64,000 nucleotides of DNA, taken from the NCBI RefSeq assembly GCF_010668805.1, contig NZ_WUFT01000009.1:62001-126000 (forward strand). The letters run 5' to 3'. This DNA is from Rhizobium phaseoli. GTDB taxonomy: Bacteria; Pseudomonadota; Alphaproteobacteria; Rhizobiales; Rhizobiaceae. The translations under genes and the position numbers were made by a program. How positions within the stretch are numbered: the stretch's first letter is position 1; every line of letters starts with the position of its first letter. Below, piece by piece: positions 53,663 through 62,609 of the stretch. The notes below the pieces were generated by a model that was not told where the DNA came from, did not search any database, and saw only the letters and a list, made by a program, of their open reading frames with translations.

Positions 53663-53902
53663 ATGCACGATGCAGCCGAAGCAACGTTCACGCCGAAAAG
53701 TGACGACGAGCTCAAGGAGCTGGTCTCGCTCGCCAGGCTCGTTGCCTATGCCCGAGAGAACGCCAAAGACCTGAACGCCGAATTCTCCGCCTATTGCTTG
53801 GACCTTGCGCTCGGTGCCCTGATGCAGGATCTCGACAGAAGCGGCGTGTCCCTGTCCGACGAAAACGGTCAGGATGGCAGTCTTCTCGGCACACGGCACT
53901 AA
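53663..53902 (+). CDS. Small hypothetical protein
   Basis: 79 residues with GAGGA about seven bases before the ATG. Acidic and alpha-helical by composition (DDELKELVSLARLVAYAREN...CLDLALGALMQDL), with no signal or membrane segment. I do not recognise the family. It is the last gene before the replicator control region and could be part of the preceding regulatory cluster. Confidence 0.65.
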   Translation: MHDAAEATFTPKSDDELKELVSLARLVAYARENAKDLNAEFSAYCLDLALGALMQDLDRSGVSLSDENGQDGSLLGTRH

Positions 53903-53954
53903 ACCCGTCACCGTTGACCCGCTCGTGGTTGCCAGCTTGCCTCACCCTGCGGCA

Positions 53955-53974
53955 AGAATCGATATATCGATTCT
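53955..53974. promoter_or_regulatory. 20-bp perfect palindrome upstream of repA
   Basis: AGAATCGATATATCGATTCT equals its own reverse complement. It lies about 234 bases before the repA start, in non-coding DNA. Possible roles: binding site for a plasmid regulator, or a bidirectional control element. It does not match the two parS-like sites. Confidence 0.5.
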
Positions 53975-54089
53975 CCCATATCGGATCGGCTACGATGCCG
54001 GTGCGGTCTTTGTTCTTGATTCGATCTGCAAATACGCGATTGCCCCGCCGGCAGCGCGACCGGCGGCCCGTCCAAGCCCGTGAAAAAGA

Positions 54090-54125
54090 TTGGACAACCC
54101 AGCGATAGGGTCTTGTTAACCCTAT
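54090..54125 (+). promoter_or_regulatory. Candidate repA promoter with overlapping operator
   Basis: TTGGAC (54090-54095) and TTGTTA (54113-54118) are spaced by 17 bases. The inverted repeat ATAGGGT (54105-54111) / ACCCTAT (54119-54125) covers the -10 region, a good position for repression by RepA. Inferred by eye. Confidence 0.45.
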
Positions 54126-54207
54126 TTGCCTTGCCACTCTCCCAGAATCGGGACTAAATGCGCTTTCTAGGCTCGCAGGGCTTTCAAATCGCATTTTCGA
54201 GATTTCC

Positions 54208-55422
54208 ATGAATATGGTACCGCAGATAGAAAAAGCAATTTCCGATGTTGACCAGCTGATCATTGGTCAGGCGCAGGAGCTATCCGACAAGCTGAAGCAG
54301 CATCGGCTCGAAATGTTCCCACCGCGCGCTCTGAAGGGGTTGCGGGAATTTCAGCTTGCTGAAACAGCGCGCTTCCTCGGCGTCACCAGCGGCTATCTCC
54401 GCAACCTGTCGCTGGAGGGCAAGGGCCCTCTTCCGCAGGTCACCGCGTCCGGGCGCCGATCTTATACGGCCGGGCAGATGGAAGAGATGCGCAGCTTCCT
54501 GGAACACAATGCGCGCGCCGGAACCCACTACCTAAGTCATCGCCGAGGCAACGAACATTTGCAGGTCGTTGCGGTCGTCAATTTCAAGGGCGGCAGTGGC
54601 AAGACGACGAGTGCCGCGCATCTTGCCCAGCACCTTGCCCTGACGGGTCATCGCGTCCTTGCCGTCGACCTCGACCCACAGGCATCTCTCTCGGCCATTC
54701 ACGGCTTTCAGCCTGAGTTCGACGTCGACGAGAATGAGACGCTCTACGCCGCCATTCGCTATGACGATCAGCGGCGGCCGCTGAGGGAGATCATCCGGCC
54801 GACGAATTTCCCGAACCTGCATCTGGTGCCGGGCAATCTCGAGCTGATGGAATTCGAGCATGATACGCCCCGGGTGCTTGCGCAGGGCAAGGCCGGCGAC
54901 TATGGGCGCGTCTTCTTTGCCCGGCTCGACGAGGCGCTGTCTTCGGTCGCCGACGATTACGATGTCGTCATCATCGACTGCCCTCCCCAGCTCGGCTTTT
55001 TGACGATGAGCGCCATTTGCGGCGCAACGGCGGTTCTGATCACCGTCCATCCTCAGATGCTCGATGTCATGTCGATGTGCCAATTCCTGCAGATGCTCGG
55101 GGAAGTGCTGAATACGCTGAAGGGCGCCGGCGGCAACATGAACCTTGACTGGCTGCGTTATCTCGTTACCCGCTACGACCCGCAGGATGGCCCCCAAACC
55201 CAGATGGTCGCCTTCATGCGTTCGATGTTCAAGAACCATGTTTTGACCAATCCGATGTTGCGCAGCGTCGCAATCTCCGATGCGGCGATGACCAACCAGA
55301 CGCTTTACGAGGTGGAGCGGAGTCAGTTTACCCGCGCGACCTACGACCGCGCCATGGAGGCGATGGATGCCGTCAACAATGAGATCGTCGACCTCGTTCA
55401 CAAGGCCTGGGGGCGGAAATGA
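54208..55422 (+). CDS. repA: RepA, ParA-type partition ATPase
   Basis: 404 residues. N-terminal winged-helix region (LAETARFLGVTSGYLRNLSLEG) followed by a Walker ATPase: deviant Walker A VVNFKGGSGKTTSAAHLAQ (about 123-141), LAVDLDPQASLS, and VIIDCPPQLGF. RepA segregates the replicon with RepB and parS and represses the repABC promoter. Length and domain order fit the repABC family. Confidence 0.97.
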   Translation: MNMVPQIEKAISDVDQLIIGQAQELSDKLKQHRLEMFPPRALKGLREFQLAETARFLGVTSGYLRNLSLEGKGPLPQVTASGRRSYTAGQMEEMRSFLEHNARAGTHYLSHRRGNEHLQVVAVVNFKGGSGKTTSAAHLAQHLALTGHRVLAVDLDPQASLSAIHGFQPEFDVDENETLYAAIRYDDQRRPLREIIRPTNFPNLHLVPGNLELMEFEHDTPRVLAQGKAGDYGRVFFARLDEALSSVADDYDVVIIDCPPQLGFLTMSAICGATAVLITVHPQMLDVMSMCQFLQMLGEVLNTLKGAGGNMNLDWLRYLVTRYDPQDGPQTQMVAFMRSMFKNHVLTNPMLRSVAISDAAMTNQTLYEVERSQFTRATYDRAMEAMDAVNNEIVDLVHKAWGRK

Positions 55423-55429
55423 CCGAGAA

Positions 55430-55445
55430 GTTTACTGCAGTAAAC
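55430..55445. repeat. parS-like centromere palindrome 1
   Basis: GTTTACTGCAGTAAAC, a perfect 16-bp palindrome matching the repABC parS pattern GTTNNNNGCNNNNAAC. Lies between repA and repB, where RepB would bind for partition and repression. Confidence 0.88.
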
Positions 55446-55464
55446 TGGGGCAGGGGCTTGGCTG

Positions 55465-56517
55465 ATGGCGCGTAAAAATCTTCTCTCGGGCCTGATGGAC
55501 GAGTCCAAGAAGTTTACTGCGGTAAACAATGAGGATGAGCCTCCCCAAAGGGACGAGAAACAGCAGATTGCCTTTAAGGGAATCGGCGCTCTTGGTGCGG
55601 TCACGCGCAGCATCGATGCACTGGCTGCCAAGGCGGATGCGGCCAAAGCCATCGAGGAGAAGCTGGCGACTGGCGAAACGGTGATTGATCTCGACCCTGC
55701 CCTGATCGAAGATTCGTTCGTTTTGGACCGGCTGGCGCATACCGACGAACAGTTTCGCGAATTGGTCGAGGCGATCCGCCTGCGTGGCCAGGATTCGCCC
55801 ATCCTGGTTCGCCCGCATCCGGAAAAGCACGGCCGCTATCAGATTGCCTTCGGGCACCGTCGCGCTCGGGCCGCCAAAGAGCTGGGCAGACCTGTCCGCG
55901 CTGTGGTCAAAAAGCTTGACGATCGCGACCATGTCATCGCGCAGGGCCAGGAGAATTCGGCGCGCGCCGATCTCTCGTTCATTGAGAGGACGATGTTCGC
56001 CCACAAGCTCGACACGTTGGGTTTCGACAGGGAAACAATCATGTCGGCGCTCAGCGCCGACAAGACGACGGTTTCCAAGATGATGTCTGTCACCAGACGG
56101 ATCCCAACCGAAGTCCTGACCGCAATTGGTGCGGCAAAAATGATCGGTCGTGACCGCTGGCACGATCTGTCGGTAAAATTCGAGACCGAAGACATCTCTG
56201 CTCGGGCGATAGAGTTCAGCAAGTCGGCAGAATTTGGGGCCGCGGAACCGGATGCGCGCTTCGATATGCTGGTTGCCCACATGAGCAGGAAGCAACAACC
56301 CGCGCCGGTCTTAGCGTCGCTTCAGCCCGCAGCGCGCGCTTGGCAGCGCAAGGACGGCGCGGTCAAGGCGAAGATCAAGGATGACGGGAAACAGTTCACC
56401 ATAGCGTTGAAGGCGGAAAAGGCGTCAGCCTTTGGAGCTTATATCGCAAGCAATCTGGATCGTCTTTACGAGGCGTTCGAGAAGACACAGGATTTGACGA
56501 ACAACGGAGATCAATAA
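55465..56517 (+). CDS. repB: RepB, ParB-type centromere-binding protein
   Basis: 350 residues. N-terminal basic region, ParB nuclease-fold domain (about 80-170, with ILVRPHP...YQIAFGHRRARAAKELG), then a helix-turn-helix (about 180-230, FDRETIMSALSADKTTVSKMM). Binds parS sites and loads RepA for segregation. The second parS-like site lies inside its first codons. Confidence 0.96.
   Translation: MARKNLLSGLMDESKKFTAVNNEDEPPQRDEKQQIAFKGIGALGAVTRSIDALAAKADAAKAIEEKLATGETVIDLDPALIEDSFVLDRLAHTDEQFRELVEAIRLRGQDSPILVRPHPEKHGRYQIAFGHRRARAAKELGRPVRAVVKKLDDRDHVIAQGQENSARADLSFIERTMFAHKLDTLGFDRETIMSALSADKTTVSKMMSVTRRIPTEVLTAIGAAKMIGRDRWHDLSVKFETEDISARAIEFSKSAEFGAAEPDARFDMLVAHMSRKQQPAPVLASLQPAARAWQRKDGAVKAKIKDDGKQFTIALKAEKASAFGAYIASNLDRLYEAFEKTQDLTNNGDQ
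55512..55527. repeat. parS-like centromere palindrome 2 (inside repB)
   Basis: GTTTACTGCGGTAAAC fits GTTNNNNGCNNNNAAC with one mismatched central pair. It is 82 bases from the first site and encodes repB residues around 16-21. Two sites placed this way could bridge RepB on the start of its own gene. Confidence 0.8.
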
Positions 56518-56521
56518 GCAA

Positions 56522-56572
56522 AAGAAAAGGCCCCCGAACGTTGCCGTCGCGGAAGCCCTCTCTGATCTAGAC
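56522..56572 (-). ncRNA. Counter-transcribed antisense RNA (ctRNA/incA) of repC
   Basis: The repB-repC gap is the usual site of the small antisense RNA that limits RepC synthesis. On the minus strand a promoter TTGACT (56607-56602) and GATTCT (56584-56579) with 17-base spacing predicts a start near 56572. The transcript would end after an imperfect hairpin (56529-56557) followed by TTTTCTTT. About 50 nt, close to described ctRNAs. Confidence 0.75.
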
Positions 56573-56578
56573 ACCCAG

Positions 56579-56607
56579 AGAATCACATTTCCGCGAATCA
56601 TAGTCAA
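56579..56607 (-). promoter_or_regulatory. Promoter of the ctRNA
   Basis: -35 TTGACT and -10 GATTCT on the minus strand, 17 bases apart, in the repB-repC gap. The -35 is strong; the -10 is moderate. Confidence 0.55.
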
Positions 56608-56666
56608 GAGTTTTTGGCACCGAATTTGGTGAGCCGTGATCTTTTGCCTTGTAGAAGGCGAAGAAA

Positions 56667-57959
56667 ATGGAAAGCGGAAGTGTGACGACGCCCTTCGGGC
56701 GGCGGTCGATGACGCTTGGCATGTTAGCAAGCCAGGCGGCTACTCGGAGAATCGAGCCCGGCCAATCAATTGACAAGTGGAAACTCTATCGTGCGCTGTG
56801 CGAGGCCAGGCCGTTGCTCGGCATCACCGACCGGGCGCTCGCCATCCTGAACGCCTTGCTGAGCTTTTATCCCAAGGGAGAACTCTGCGAAGACAACGGG
56901 CTCATCGTGTTTCCTTCCAATGCACAGCTCTCCCTGCGCGCGCATGGAATGGCGGAACAGACGATCCGGCGGCATCTGGCGACCCTGGTCGATGCCGGGC
57001 TGTTGATCCGCAAGGATAGCCCGAACGGCAAGCGTTACGCCCGCAAGGAGCTGGGTGGAGAACTGCGCGAAGCATTCGGCTTCTCGCTGGCGCCGCTGCT
57101 CGTTCGCGCTGAGGAGATCGAGCGGCTGGCGGCGGAGGTAGTGGCGGAGCGATTGCACCTGCAGCGGCTAAGAGAACGTCTGACGCTTTGCCGGCGCGAC
57201 GTTGCCAAGCTGATTGAGATGGCATTGGAGGAGGGTGCTGCTGGAAATTGGAGTGCCATTCATCTGCACTTTCGCAGTGTCGTCGAGCAACTGCCACGGT
57301 CTCCGTCCGCCGAACAAATCGCCGCTACGCTCGACGAATTGGAGATGTTGCGCGAAGAGATCGTCAATCAGTTGGAAATGCAGGTTAAAACCTACAATCA
57401 AGGCGGCAATGCCCCACACACTGAGCGGCACATACAGAATTCAAACCCACAATCTATCACTGAACTTGAACCAAGCTTCGAAACGAAGCAGGGCGCGACG
57501 GCGGAAGATGGATCGGAAGGTCGGGCCGAACCGACAGAACAAATACAAAAGGATGAGGCAAAGATCGACCCTGTCTCGGGCACGCACGCCGCCTCTGCAG
57601 CCAACGCTGCGCTCCGATCCTTCCCGCTGGGACTGGTGCTGCAGGCCTGCCCGGAAATCATGGCCTATGGGCCTCGGGGCGCGATCGGCACCTGGCGCGA
57701 CCTGATGGCCGCGGCCGTGGTCGTTCGGTCGATGCTCGGCGTCAGTCCGTCGGCCTATGAGCAGGCCTGCGAGATCATGGGTGCTGAAAATGCCGCCACC
57801 GTCATGGCCTGCGTCCTCGAAAGGGCAGGGCATATCAACTCCGCCGGCGGCTATTTGCGCGATCTGACCCGCCGGGCGGAGAGGGGAGAATTCGCCATCG
57901 GGCCGATGTTGATGGCGCTTGCTCGCACGAATTCGCCGATCCGAGAGAAGACAGGATGA
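56667..57959 (+). CDS. repC: RepC replication initiator
   Basis: 430 residues. N-terminal winged-helix domain (about 1-150, TTPFGRRSMTLGMLASQ, FPSNAQLSLRAHGMAEQTIRRHLATLVDAG), a variable, acidic linker (about 245-300), and a conserved C-terminal domain (about 310-430, QACPEIMAYGPRGAIGTWRDLMAAAVVVRSMLGVSPSAYEQA region). RepC initiates replication and in this family the origin lies inside repC; the relatively AT-rich stretch about 57385-57485 encoding the linker is the candidate. A small hairpin AAGATT-CCCG-AATCTT straddles the stop. Confidence 0.96.
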   Translation: MESGSVTTPFGRRSMTLGMLASQAATRRIEPGQSIDKWKLYRALCEARPLLGITDRALAILNALLSFYPKGELCEDNGLIVFPSNAQLSLRAHGMAEQTIRRHLATLVDAGLLIRKDSPNGKRYARKELGGELREAFGFSLAPLLVRAEEIERLAAEVVAERLHLQRLRERLTLCRRDVAKLIEMALEEGAAGNWSAIHLHFRSVVEQLPRSPSAEQIAATLDELEMLREEIVNQLEMQVKTYNQGGNAPHTERHIQNSNPQSITELEPSFETKQGATAEDGSEGRAEPTEQIQKDEAKIDPVSGTHAASAANAALRSFPLGLVLQACPEIMAYGPRGAIGTWRDLMAAAVVVRSMLGVSPSAYEQACEIMGAENAATVMACVLERAGHINSAGGYLRDLTRRAERGEFAIGPMLMALARTNSPIREKTG

Positions 57960-58233
57960 AGATTCCCGAATCTTGCCTGCGACGCGACGTTATGGTTAAC
58001 GGATTGTGACGGAAATGAAGTCCAAGATAACTTCTGAATGGGAGCTTCTCGTTTCCGGATCAAGGGTTTAAGGTCTGCCACCTCTGAGGAGCGAGGCGGA
58101 GGACGGGGCGATCACTGACAAACCCGGCCCACAGGGGAATACGATATCACACAGTTGACGCGAAATGGTTTTTTGACGATACGGCAAGGGTGGCAAATAG
58201 CGACCGCCAGTGGGCGGGAAAGAGCAGCGGAGC

Positions 58234-58800
58234 ATGGGTTTAAAAAGGGCGGTGGATTTTTTCCTGGCTTTGGCTGCTTCGATGATGCTGCTCGTTCCGA
58301 TCGTTATCGTCGCTCTTGGTGTTCGCCTCACTTCGCCCGGACCAATCCTCTATTGGTCGAAACGTGTCGGTCGCTTCAATCAGATCTTCCTGATGCCGAA
58401 ATTCCGCAGCATGCGCGTCAACACACCAACCGTTGCTACGCATCTGCTCGAAAATCCGGATCGGTTTTTGACACCCATCGGCTCGTTTTTGCGCAAGTCC
58501 AGCCTCGATGAACTGCCGCAACTCTGGTGCATTCTCAAGGGTGAAATGAGTTTCGTTGGACCCAGGCCAGCGCTCTACAACCAGAATGATCTGATCGGAT
58601 TGCGCACGGCCCACGGCGTCGACGAGTTGCTGCCTGGATTGACGGGCTGGGCGCAGATCAACGGCCGCGACGAGTTGCCGATTCCGGAGAAGGTCAAATT
58701 CGACGTCGAATATCTCGAGCGGCGTTCATTCGGCTTCGACATGCGCGTCCTGTTCCTGACCGCAGGGAAGGTTATCCGCCGAAAGGGAATACGGCATTAA
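58234..58800 (+). CDS. Bacterial sugar transferase (undecaprenyl-phosphate phosphotransferase type)
   Basis: 188 residues. One N-terminal hydrophobic segment (about 6-28) anchors a cytoplasmic catalytic domain with the family signatures LTSPGPILYWSKRVGR, PKFRSMR, LRKSSLDELPQLW and GEMSFVGPRP, ending PGLTGWAQINGRD. These enzymes attach the first sugar phosphate to undecaprenyl phosphate in exopolysaccharide, capsule or O-antigen synthesis. ATG 58234 starts the membrane segment; a GTG at 58210 is in frame. Begins about 275 bases after repC; that gap holds a possible promoter near 58156. Confidence 0.9.
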   Translation: MGLKRAVDFFLALAASMMLLVPIVIVALGVRLTSPGPILYWSKRVGRFNQIFLMPKFRSMRVNTPTVATHLLENPDRFLTPIGSFLRKSSLDELPQLWCILKGEMSFVGPRPALYNQNDLIGLRTAHGVDELLPGLTGWAQINGRDELPIPEKVKFDVEYLERRSFGFDMRVLFLTAGKVIRRKGIRH

Positions 58801-58923
58801 GTTACCTACTTCTGATAGATAAGCGGTGCGGAAGACTCTGCTTTCCGATTATTTCAGTTGCGCTCGTTGCAGAAAATGACAAGAAGGTGCTTGTCCGATT
58901 GATCCACGAGACGCTGGTTAGCA

Positions 58924-60918
58924 ATGCCTGACAATACGCCCACTGAGACGTCGCGCTCAGCATGGTTCTTGATGCCGATGCAAGCGCTCGTTACCCCTCT
59001 GCTGGCGATGCCGCGGGTTGCCAAACGCGCTCTGGCTTTGCTGGTGGATTCCAGCTTTTGCGTTCTGACGATCTGGTTGGCCTATTGCTTCCGCTTGAAC
59101 GAGTGGACGGTTTTGACCGGCGTACAGTGGTTGCCGGTGTTGGTTTCCTTGTGCATGGCGCTGCCGATCTTCATCGTCATGGGTATGTATCGGGCGATCT
59201 TCCGCTATGCGAATTTGGCCGCTTTCATCGCTGTCCTGAAGGCCATCGCAATCTACGGCCTCGCCTTCATGACGATATTTACGGCGCTCAGCGTGCCTGG
59301 CGTTCCGAGAACTGTTGGTATTCTTCAGCCCTTCCTGCTGCTAATCGCGATCGGCCTGTCGAGGCTGGGTATCCGTTATTGGCTTGGGGACGCCTACCAG
59401 CGTATCCTCAACAAGAATACGGTCGCGAAGGTGCTGATTTACGGGGCGGGGAATGCCGGACGGCAATTGGCCGCCGCCTTGAGCAACAATGCCGAACTCA
59501 ATGTCGTCGGCTATCTCGATGATGATCCGCGTCTCAAGGGCGGCATCATGGGCGGATTGCCGATCTACGATCCTTCGGATCTTCCGATGCTTGCCGAAGC
59601 CCTTGGCGTGCACAATGTGCTTCTTGCTCTTCCCTCCGCGTCACGGCAGCGTCGAAACGAAATCTTGGAGCATATCCGCAAGGCCAGGGTGAATGTCCGC
59701 ACCCTTCCGGATCTCACGGCGCTGGCTCAGGGACGTGTCGCTGTCTCTGATATCCGTGAGCTCGAGATCGAAGATCTGCTTGGGAGGGAAGCGGTCGCGC
59801 CGCGCCAAGAGTTGCTCGACAAGGCAATGCGCAACAAGGTGGTGATGGTCACCGGCGCCGGCGGCTCGATCGGTGGCGAGTTATGCCGTCAGATTCTCCG
59901 CAACGGACCTTCCAGCCTGATCCTCATCGATCAGAACGAATTCGCGCTCTATAATATTCATGCGGAATTGCAGAAGCTGGCCGACGTCTTCGAACATAAA
60001 AATTTGCAGATCGTTCCAATCCTCTGTTCCGTCCGCGATCAGGATCGCATGGAGCATATCATCCAGAGCTGGCGGCCTCAGACGCTCTACCATGCCGCGG
60101 CTTACAAGCATGTGCCCCTTGTCGAACATAATGCCGTGGAAGGCATCAAGAACAACGTCATGGGTACGCTTGTTGCGGCACGCGCAGCGCGTAAATGCGG
60201 CGTGGCGAATTTCGTGCTGATCAGTACGGATAAGGCCGTGCGCCCGACAAATGTGATGGGCGCCAGCAAGCGGCTGGCGGAGATGGTTCTGCAGGCGCTC
60301 TCAGCAGAATCGATGGCCGACAGAATGCGAACGAATTTTTCCATGGTCCGCTTCGGAAACGTCCTCGGCTCCTCTGGATCCGTCGTGCCGCTTTTCAGGC
60401 AGCAGATCAAGGAAGGCGGCCCGGTTACGCTGACACATCCTGACATAACCCGCTATTTCATGACCATTTCGGAAGCCTCGCAGCTCGTCATCCAGGCAGG
60501 CGCCATGGGCGAGGGCGGCGATGTTTTCCTCCTCGATATGGGCGAGCCCGTTCGCATTGCCGATCTCGCCCGCAAGATGGTGGAGTTGTCCGGGTTGACC
60601 GTCCGCGACGAGACCAATCCCGACGGGGATATCGAGCTTTCCGTGACCGGCCTCAGGCCCGGTGAGAAGCTTTATGAAGAACTGCTGATCGGGGATAATC
60701 CGGAAACAACTCAGCATCCCCGGATCATGAAAGCGCGTGAGGATTTCCTGTTCTGGCCGGAACTTTTGAAAAGGCTCAATTCGCTCAATGCGGCATTGGA
60801 TCGGAACGATATGCTCGCCGCACGTGCGACATTGGCTGAGCTCGTTTCCGGCTATTCGTCAACGGGTGAGGTCTCAGATCTCGCTTTCACCGGCGCCGAA
60901 ACCAACACGGCGGCGTGA
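58924..60918 (+). CDS. Membrane-bound nucleotide-sugar 4,6-dehydratase, FlaA1/CapD/WbpM type
   Basis: 664 residues. Four hydrophobic segments (about 40-160) precede a Rossmann-like region and the catalytic SDR domain with VTGAGGSIGGELC (about 302-314) and STDKAVRPTNVMGASK. The usual catalytic Tyr of YxxxK is Met here (MGASK), as in WbpM-type long enzymes. It converts UDP-GlcNAc-type sugars to 4-keto-6-deoxy intermediates for rare sugars of surface polysaccharide. Lies 123 bases after the sugar transferase gene on the same strand. Confidence 0.92.
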   Translation: MPDNTPTETSRSAWFLMPMQALVTPLLAMPRVAKRALALLVDSSFCVLTIWLAYCFRLNEWTVLTGVQWLPVLVSLCMALPIFIVMGMYRAIFRYANLAAFIAVLKAIAIYGLAFMTIFTALSVPGVPRTVGILQPFLLLIAIGLSRLGIRYWLGDAYQRILNKNTVAKVLIYGAGNAGRQLAAALSNNAELNVVGYLDDDPRLKGGIMGGLPIYDPSDLPMLAEALGVHNVLLALPSASRQRRNEILEHIRKARVNVRTLPDLTALAQGRVAVSDIRELEIEDLLGREAVAPRQELLDKAMRNKVVMVTGAGGSIGGELCRQILRNGPSSLILIDQNEFALYNIHAELQKLADVFEHKNLQIVPILCSVRDQDRMEHIIQSWRPQTLYHAAAYKHVPLVEHNAVEGIKNNVMGTLVAARAARKCGVANFVLISTDKAVRPTNVMGASKRLAEMVLQALSAESMADRMRTNFSMVRFGNVLGSSGSVVPLFRQQIKEGGPVTLTHPDITRYFMTISEASQLVIQAGAMGEGGDVFLLDMGEPVRIADLARKMVELSGLTVRDETNPDGDIELSVTGLRPGEKLYEELLIGDNPETTQHPRIMKAREDFLFWPELLKRLNSLNAALDRNDMLAARATLAELVSGYSSTGEVSDLAFTGAETNTAA

Positions 60919-60998
60919 GCCATCACAGACGTTAAAGCGCGTTGTTTTTATCCGTTGCGTTATCGCGGAACCCTTGCACCCTTCCCAGGCGACATGCA

Positions 60999-62273
60999 TC
61001 AGTTTCGAACGACGGGCGCAAAGCCTGTGCTGCCGCGATCCACGCAAATAAGAGCGACGAGATAGGCGAAGATCGGATCCAGCGCCTTCTGATTGAACAT
61101 GATGCCGAAGCTGCCCGTTATGACGTAGCTGCTGACGAGCAGCAGTGCGAGCGCAATGGCCAGATCACGGCCCGGCCCAGCTTCCTTTCTCCACGCGCCG
61201 ATCAAGGGCGTCGCGAGCATCAGCGAAAGCGCTGCAATGCCGAAAATACCGGCGTCTATTCCCGCCGTGAGAAAACCGTTGTGAACATGCGAATAGGTCA
61301 GCTGCGGCCTTATGCTGTCGGGCAGCTCCGCTAGCACCGAAGCCATCCGGTTTTGCGGGCCATAACCCGTCAGCGGGTCCTTGCTGATTGCTGATACTGC
61401 GCCTTTATACAGAGCAAACCGTGCACTGAGCGACGTGACTTCGCCGTCGCTGCGGTCGAGCGATGCCATATTTTCCTGCAGGGCCTCGATGCGATGGAGG
61501 ATTTGGCCACTGCCCAAAGCAATAAGTCCCGCAAACAGCAAAGAGCCGGTGATAGCAAGACTACGCAAACTCAGATGGAAGCTGTGTTTGCGGAAATACC
61601 AGAGAAAAATGACGATATGAACGGGAATGACGAGCCAGGCCGAGCGCGTTCCAGAAAGCAGTACGCAGCCTAGACCGGCGGCATATCCCAGTATGGCAAT
61701 TCGCTGCTCAACACTCTTGGGCGATTGGACGTTGAGAAGCGCAATGCCCCCGAAAAGGACGCCGATGACGCCAAGTAGTGCAGCGTTCGATGTCCCGGCC
61801 TCTGCCCTCTCCATCAGAAACATGATCTGCAGCAGACTGAAGAGAAAGGTAACGATCATGCCGATGCCTGCGCTGAGAATAAACAGTGGCACGAGGCGGC
61901 CATCGGGAGACTGGCGCATTCGCGGCAATAACAGCCAGACCGAAAAGAAAGGCAGCAGCCGGAATATCCAGTCCAGTACTTCGGAGTAGGGTGGATTGAC
62001 GAATATGCTGGCGATCATCACCAGCGGGTAGATCGACATTCCAATGGCGACGAGTCGGTCGGATTTCGACAGGTTCAAGGCCATGCTGCCGGTCGCCAAA
62101 CAGTAGAGGCCCCACACCATCGATGCGAGAAGAATGAACAAGTTGAAGTTGGGCGAAAGTCCGGGAAGGATTGCAAAGGAAAAGACCGCAATGCGGTTGT
62201 TCCGATCGCGTGCGCCTTCCGCCCCATCTTCTGGATAGAGCACTGCTATCTTCAGTTGTTCGAGGTATTTCAC
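60999..62273 (-). CDS. O-antigen ligase/polymerase family membrane protein
   Basis: 424 residues, ten or more hydrophobic segments. A periplasmic-loop motif typical of WaaL/Wzy C-domains is present: LTGYGPQNRM followed by SHVHNGFLTAGIDAGIFG, containing the conserved histidine. Such proteins ligate or polymerise polysaccharide on undecaprenyl carriers. Starts with GTG at 62273. Convergent with the dehydratase gene. Ligase versus polymerase cannot be decided. Confidence 0.85.
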   Translation of the reverse strand: MKYLEQLKIAVLYPEDGAEGARDRNNRIAVFSFAILPGLSPNFNLFILLASMVWGLYCLATGSMALNLSKSDRLVAIGMSIYPLVMIASIFVNPPYSEVLDWIFRLLPFFSVWLLLPRMRQSPDGRLVPLFILSAGIGMIVTFLFSLLQIMFLMERAEAGTSNAALLGVIGVLFGGIALLNVQSPKSVEQRIAILGYAAGLGCVLLSGTRSAWLVIPVHIVIFLWYFRKHSFHLSLRSLAITGSLLFAGLIALGSGQILHRIEALQENMASLDRSDGEVTSLSARFALYKGAVSAISKDPLTGYGPQNRMASVLAELPDSIRPQLTYSHVHNGFLTAGIDAGIFGIAALSLMLATPLIGAWRKEAGPGRDLAIALALLLVSSYVITGSFGIMFNQKALDPIFAYLVALICVDRGSTGFAPVVRN

Positions 62274-62609
62274 TTGCCGATCCTGATCATGCTGATGCCG
62301 TCTCGCTAAGGATCGGGATCACGGCTGTCAAGCCGAGGATTGCGTACAATCTATGGCTTTATTCCCAGTGGTATTCCAGCAACAGGATCTACGGGCGAAC
62401 GTGGCCCACGAAATGACGGGATGCGAGATAAGCCAGCTTCAGCGGTGGACACGCCCAAGGTGCAGGTTTTGTTCGAAGGTTTGATCGTCGAACGACATTT
62501 ATCGCATGTGGGATCGCCGTGCGGCGAAGCCCCGCTCCTAAGGTGCCGATGGTCGATGGGCCGCGCTACAGATCTTCGATCCGGCAAGCCGCTGCACTGA
62601 ATGTCACCG
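62274..62609. other. Intergenic region without convincing gene
   Basis: About 335 bases between the O-antigen ligase start and the DUF883-like gene end. A plus-strand frame of 86 codons (62340-62600) has no Shine-Dalgarno, odd composition and no recognisable domain, so it is not called. No repeat, RNA or IS remnant is evident. Confidence 0.4.

Larger units (their letters stand above)
53903..54207. promoter_or_regulatory. repABC control region
   Basis: About 305 bases between the small hypothetical gene and repA. It holds the 20-bp palindrome (53955-53974), a candidate repA promoter overlapping a 7-bp-arm inverted repeat (54090-54125), and a leader inverted repeat AAATGCG (54156-54162) / CGCATTT (54190-54196) just before the repA ATG. 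The layout fits autoregulation by RepA/RepB described for repABC plasmids. Confidence 0.55.

Noticed and set aside
57959..57974. AAGATT-CCCG-AATCTT as the repC terminator
   Set aside because: Six-bp AT-rich stem with no T-run; too weak to call a terminator.
62340..62600. 86-codon plus-strand frame as a gene
   Set aside because: No Shine-Dalgarno, no domain, unusual composition, and no neighbour support.
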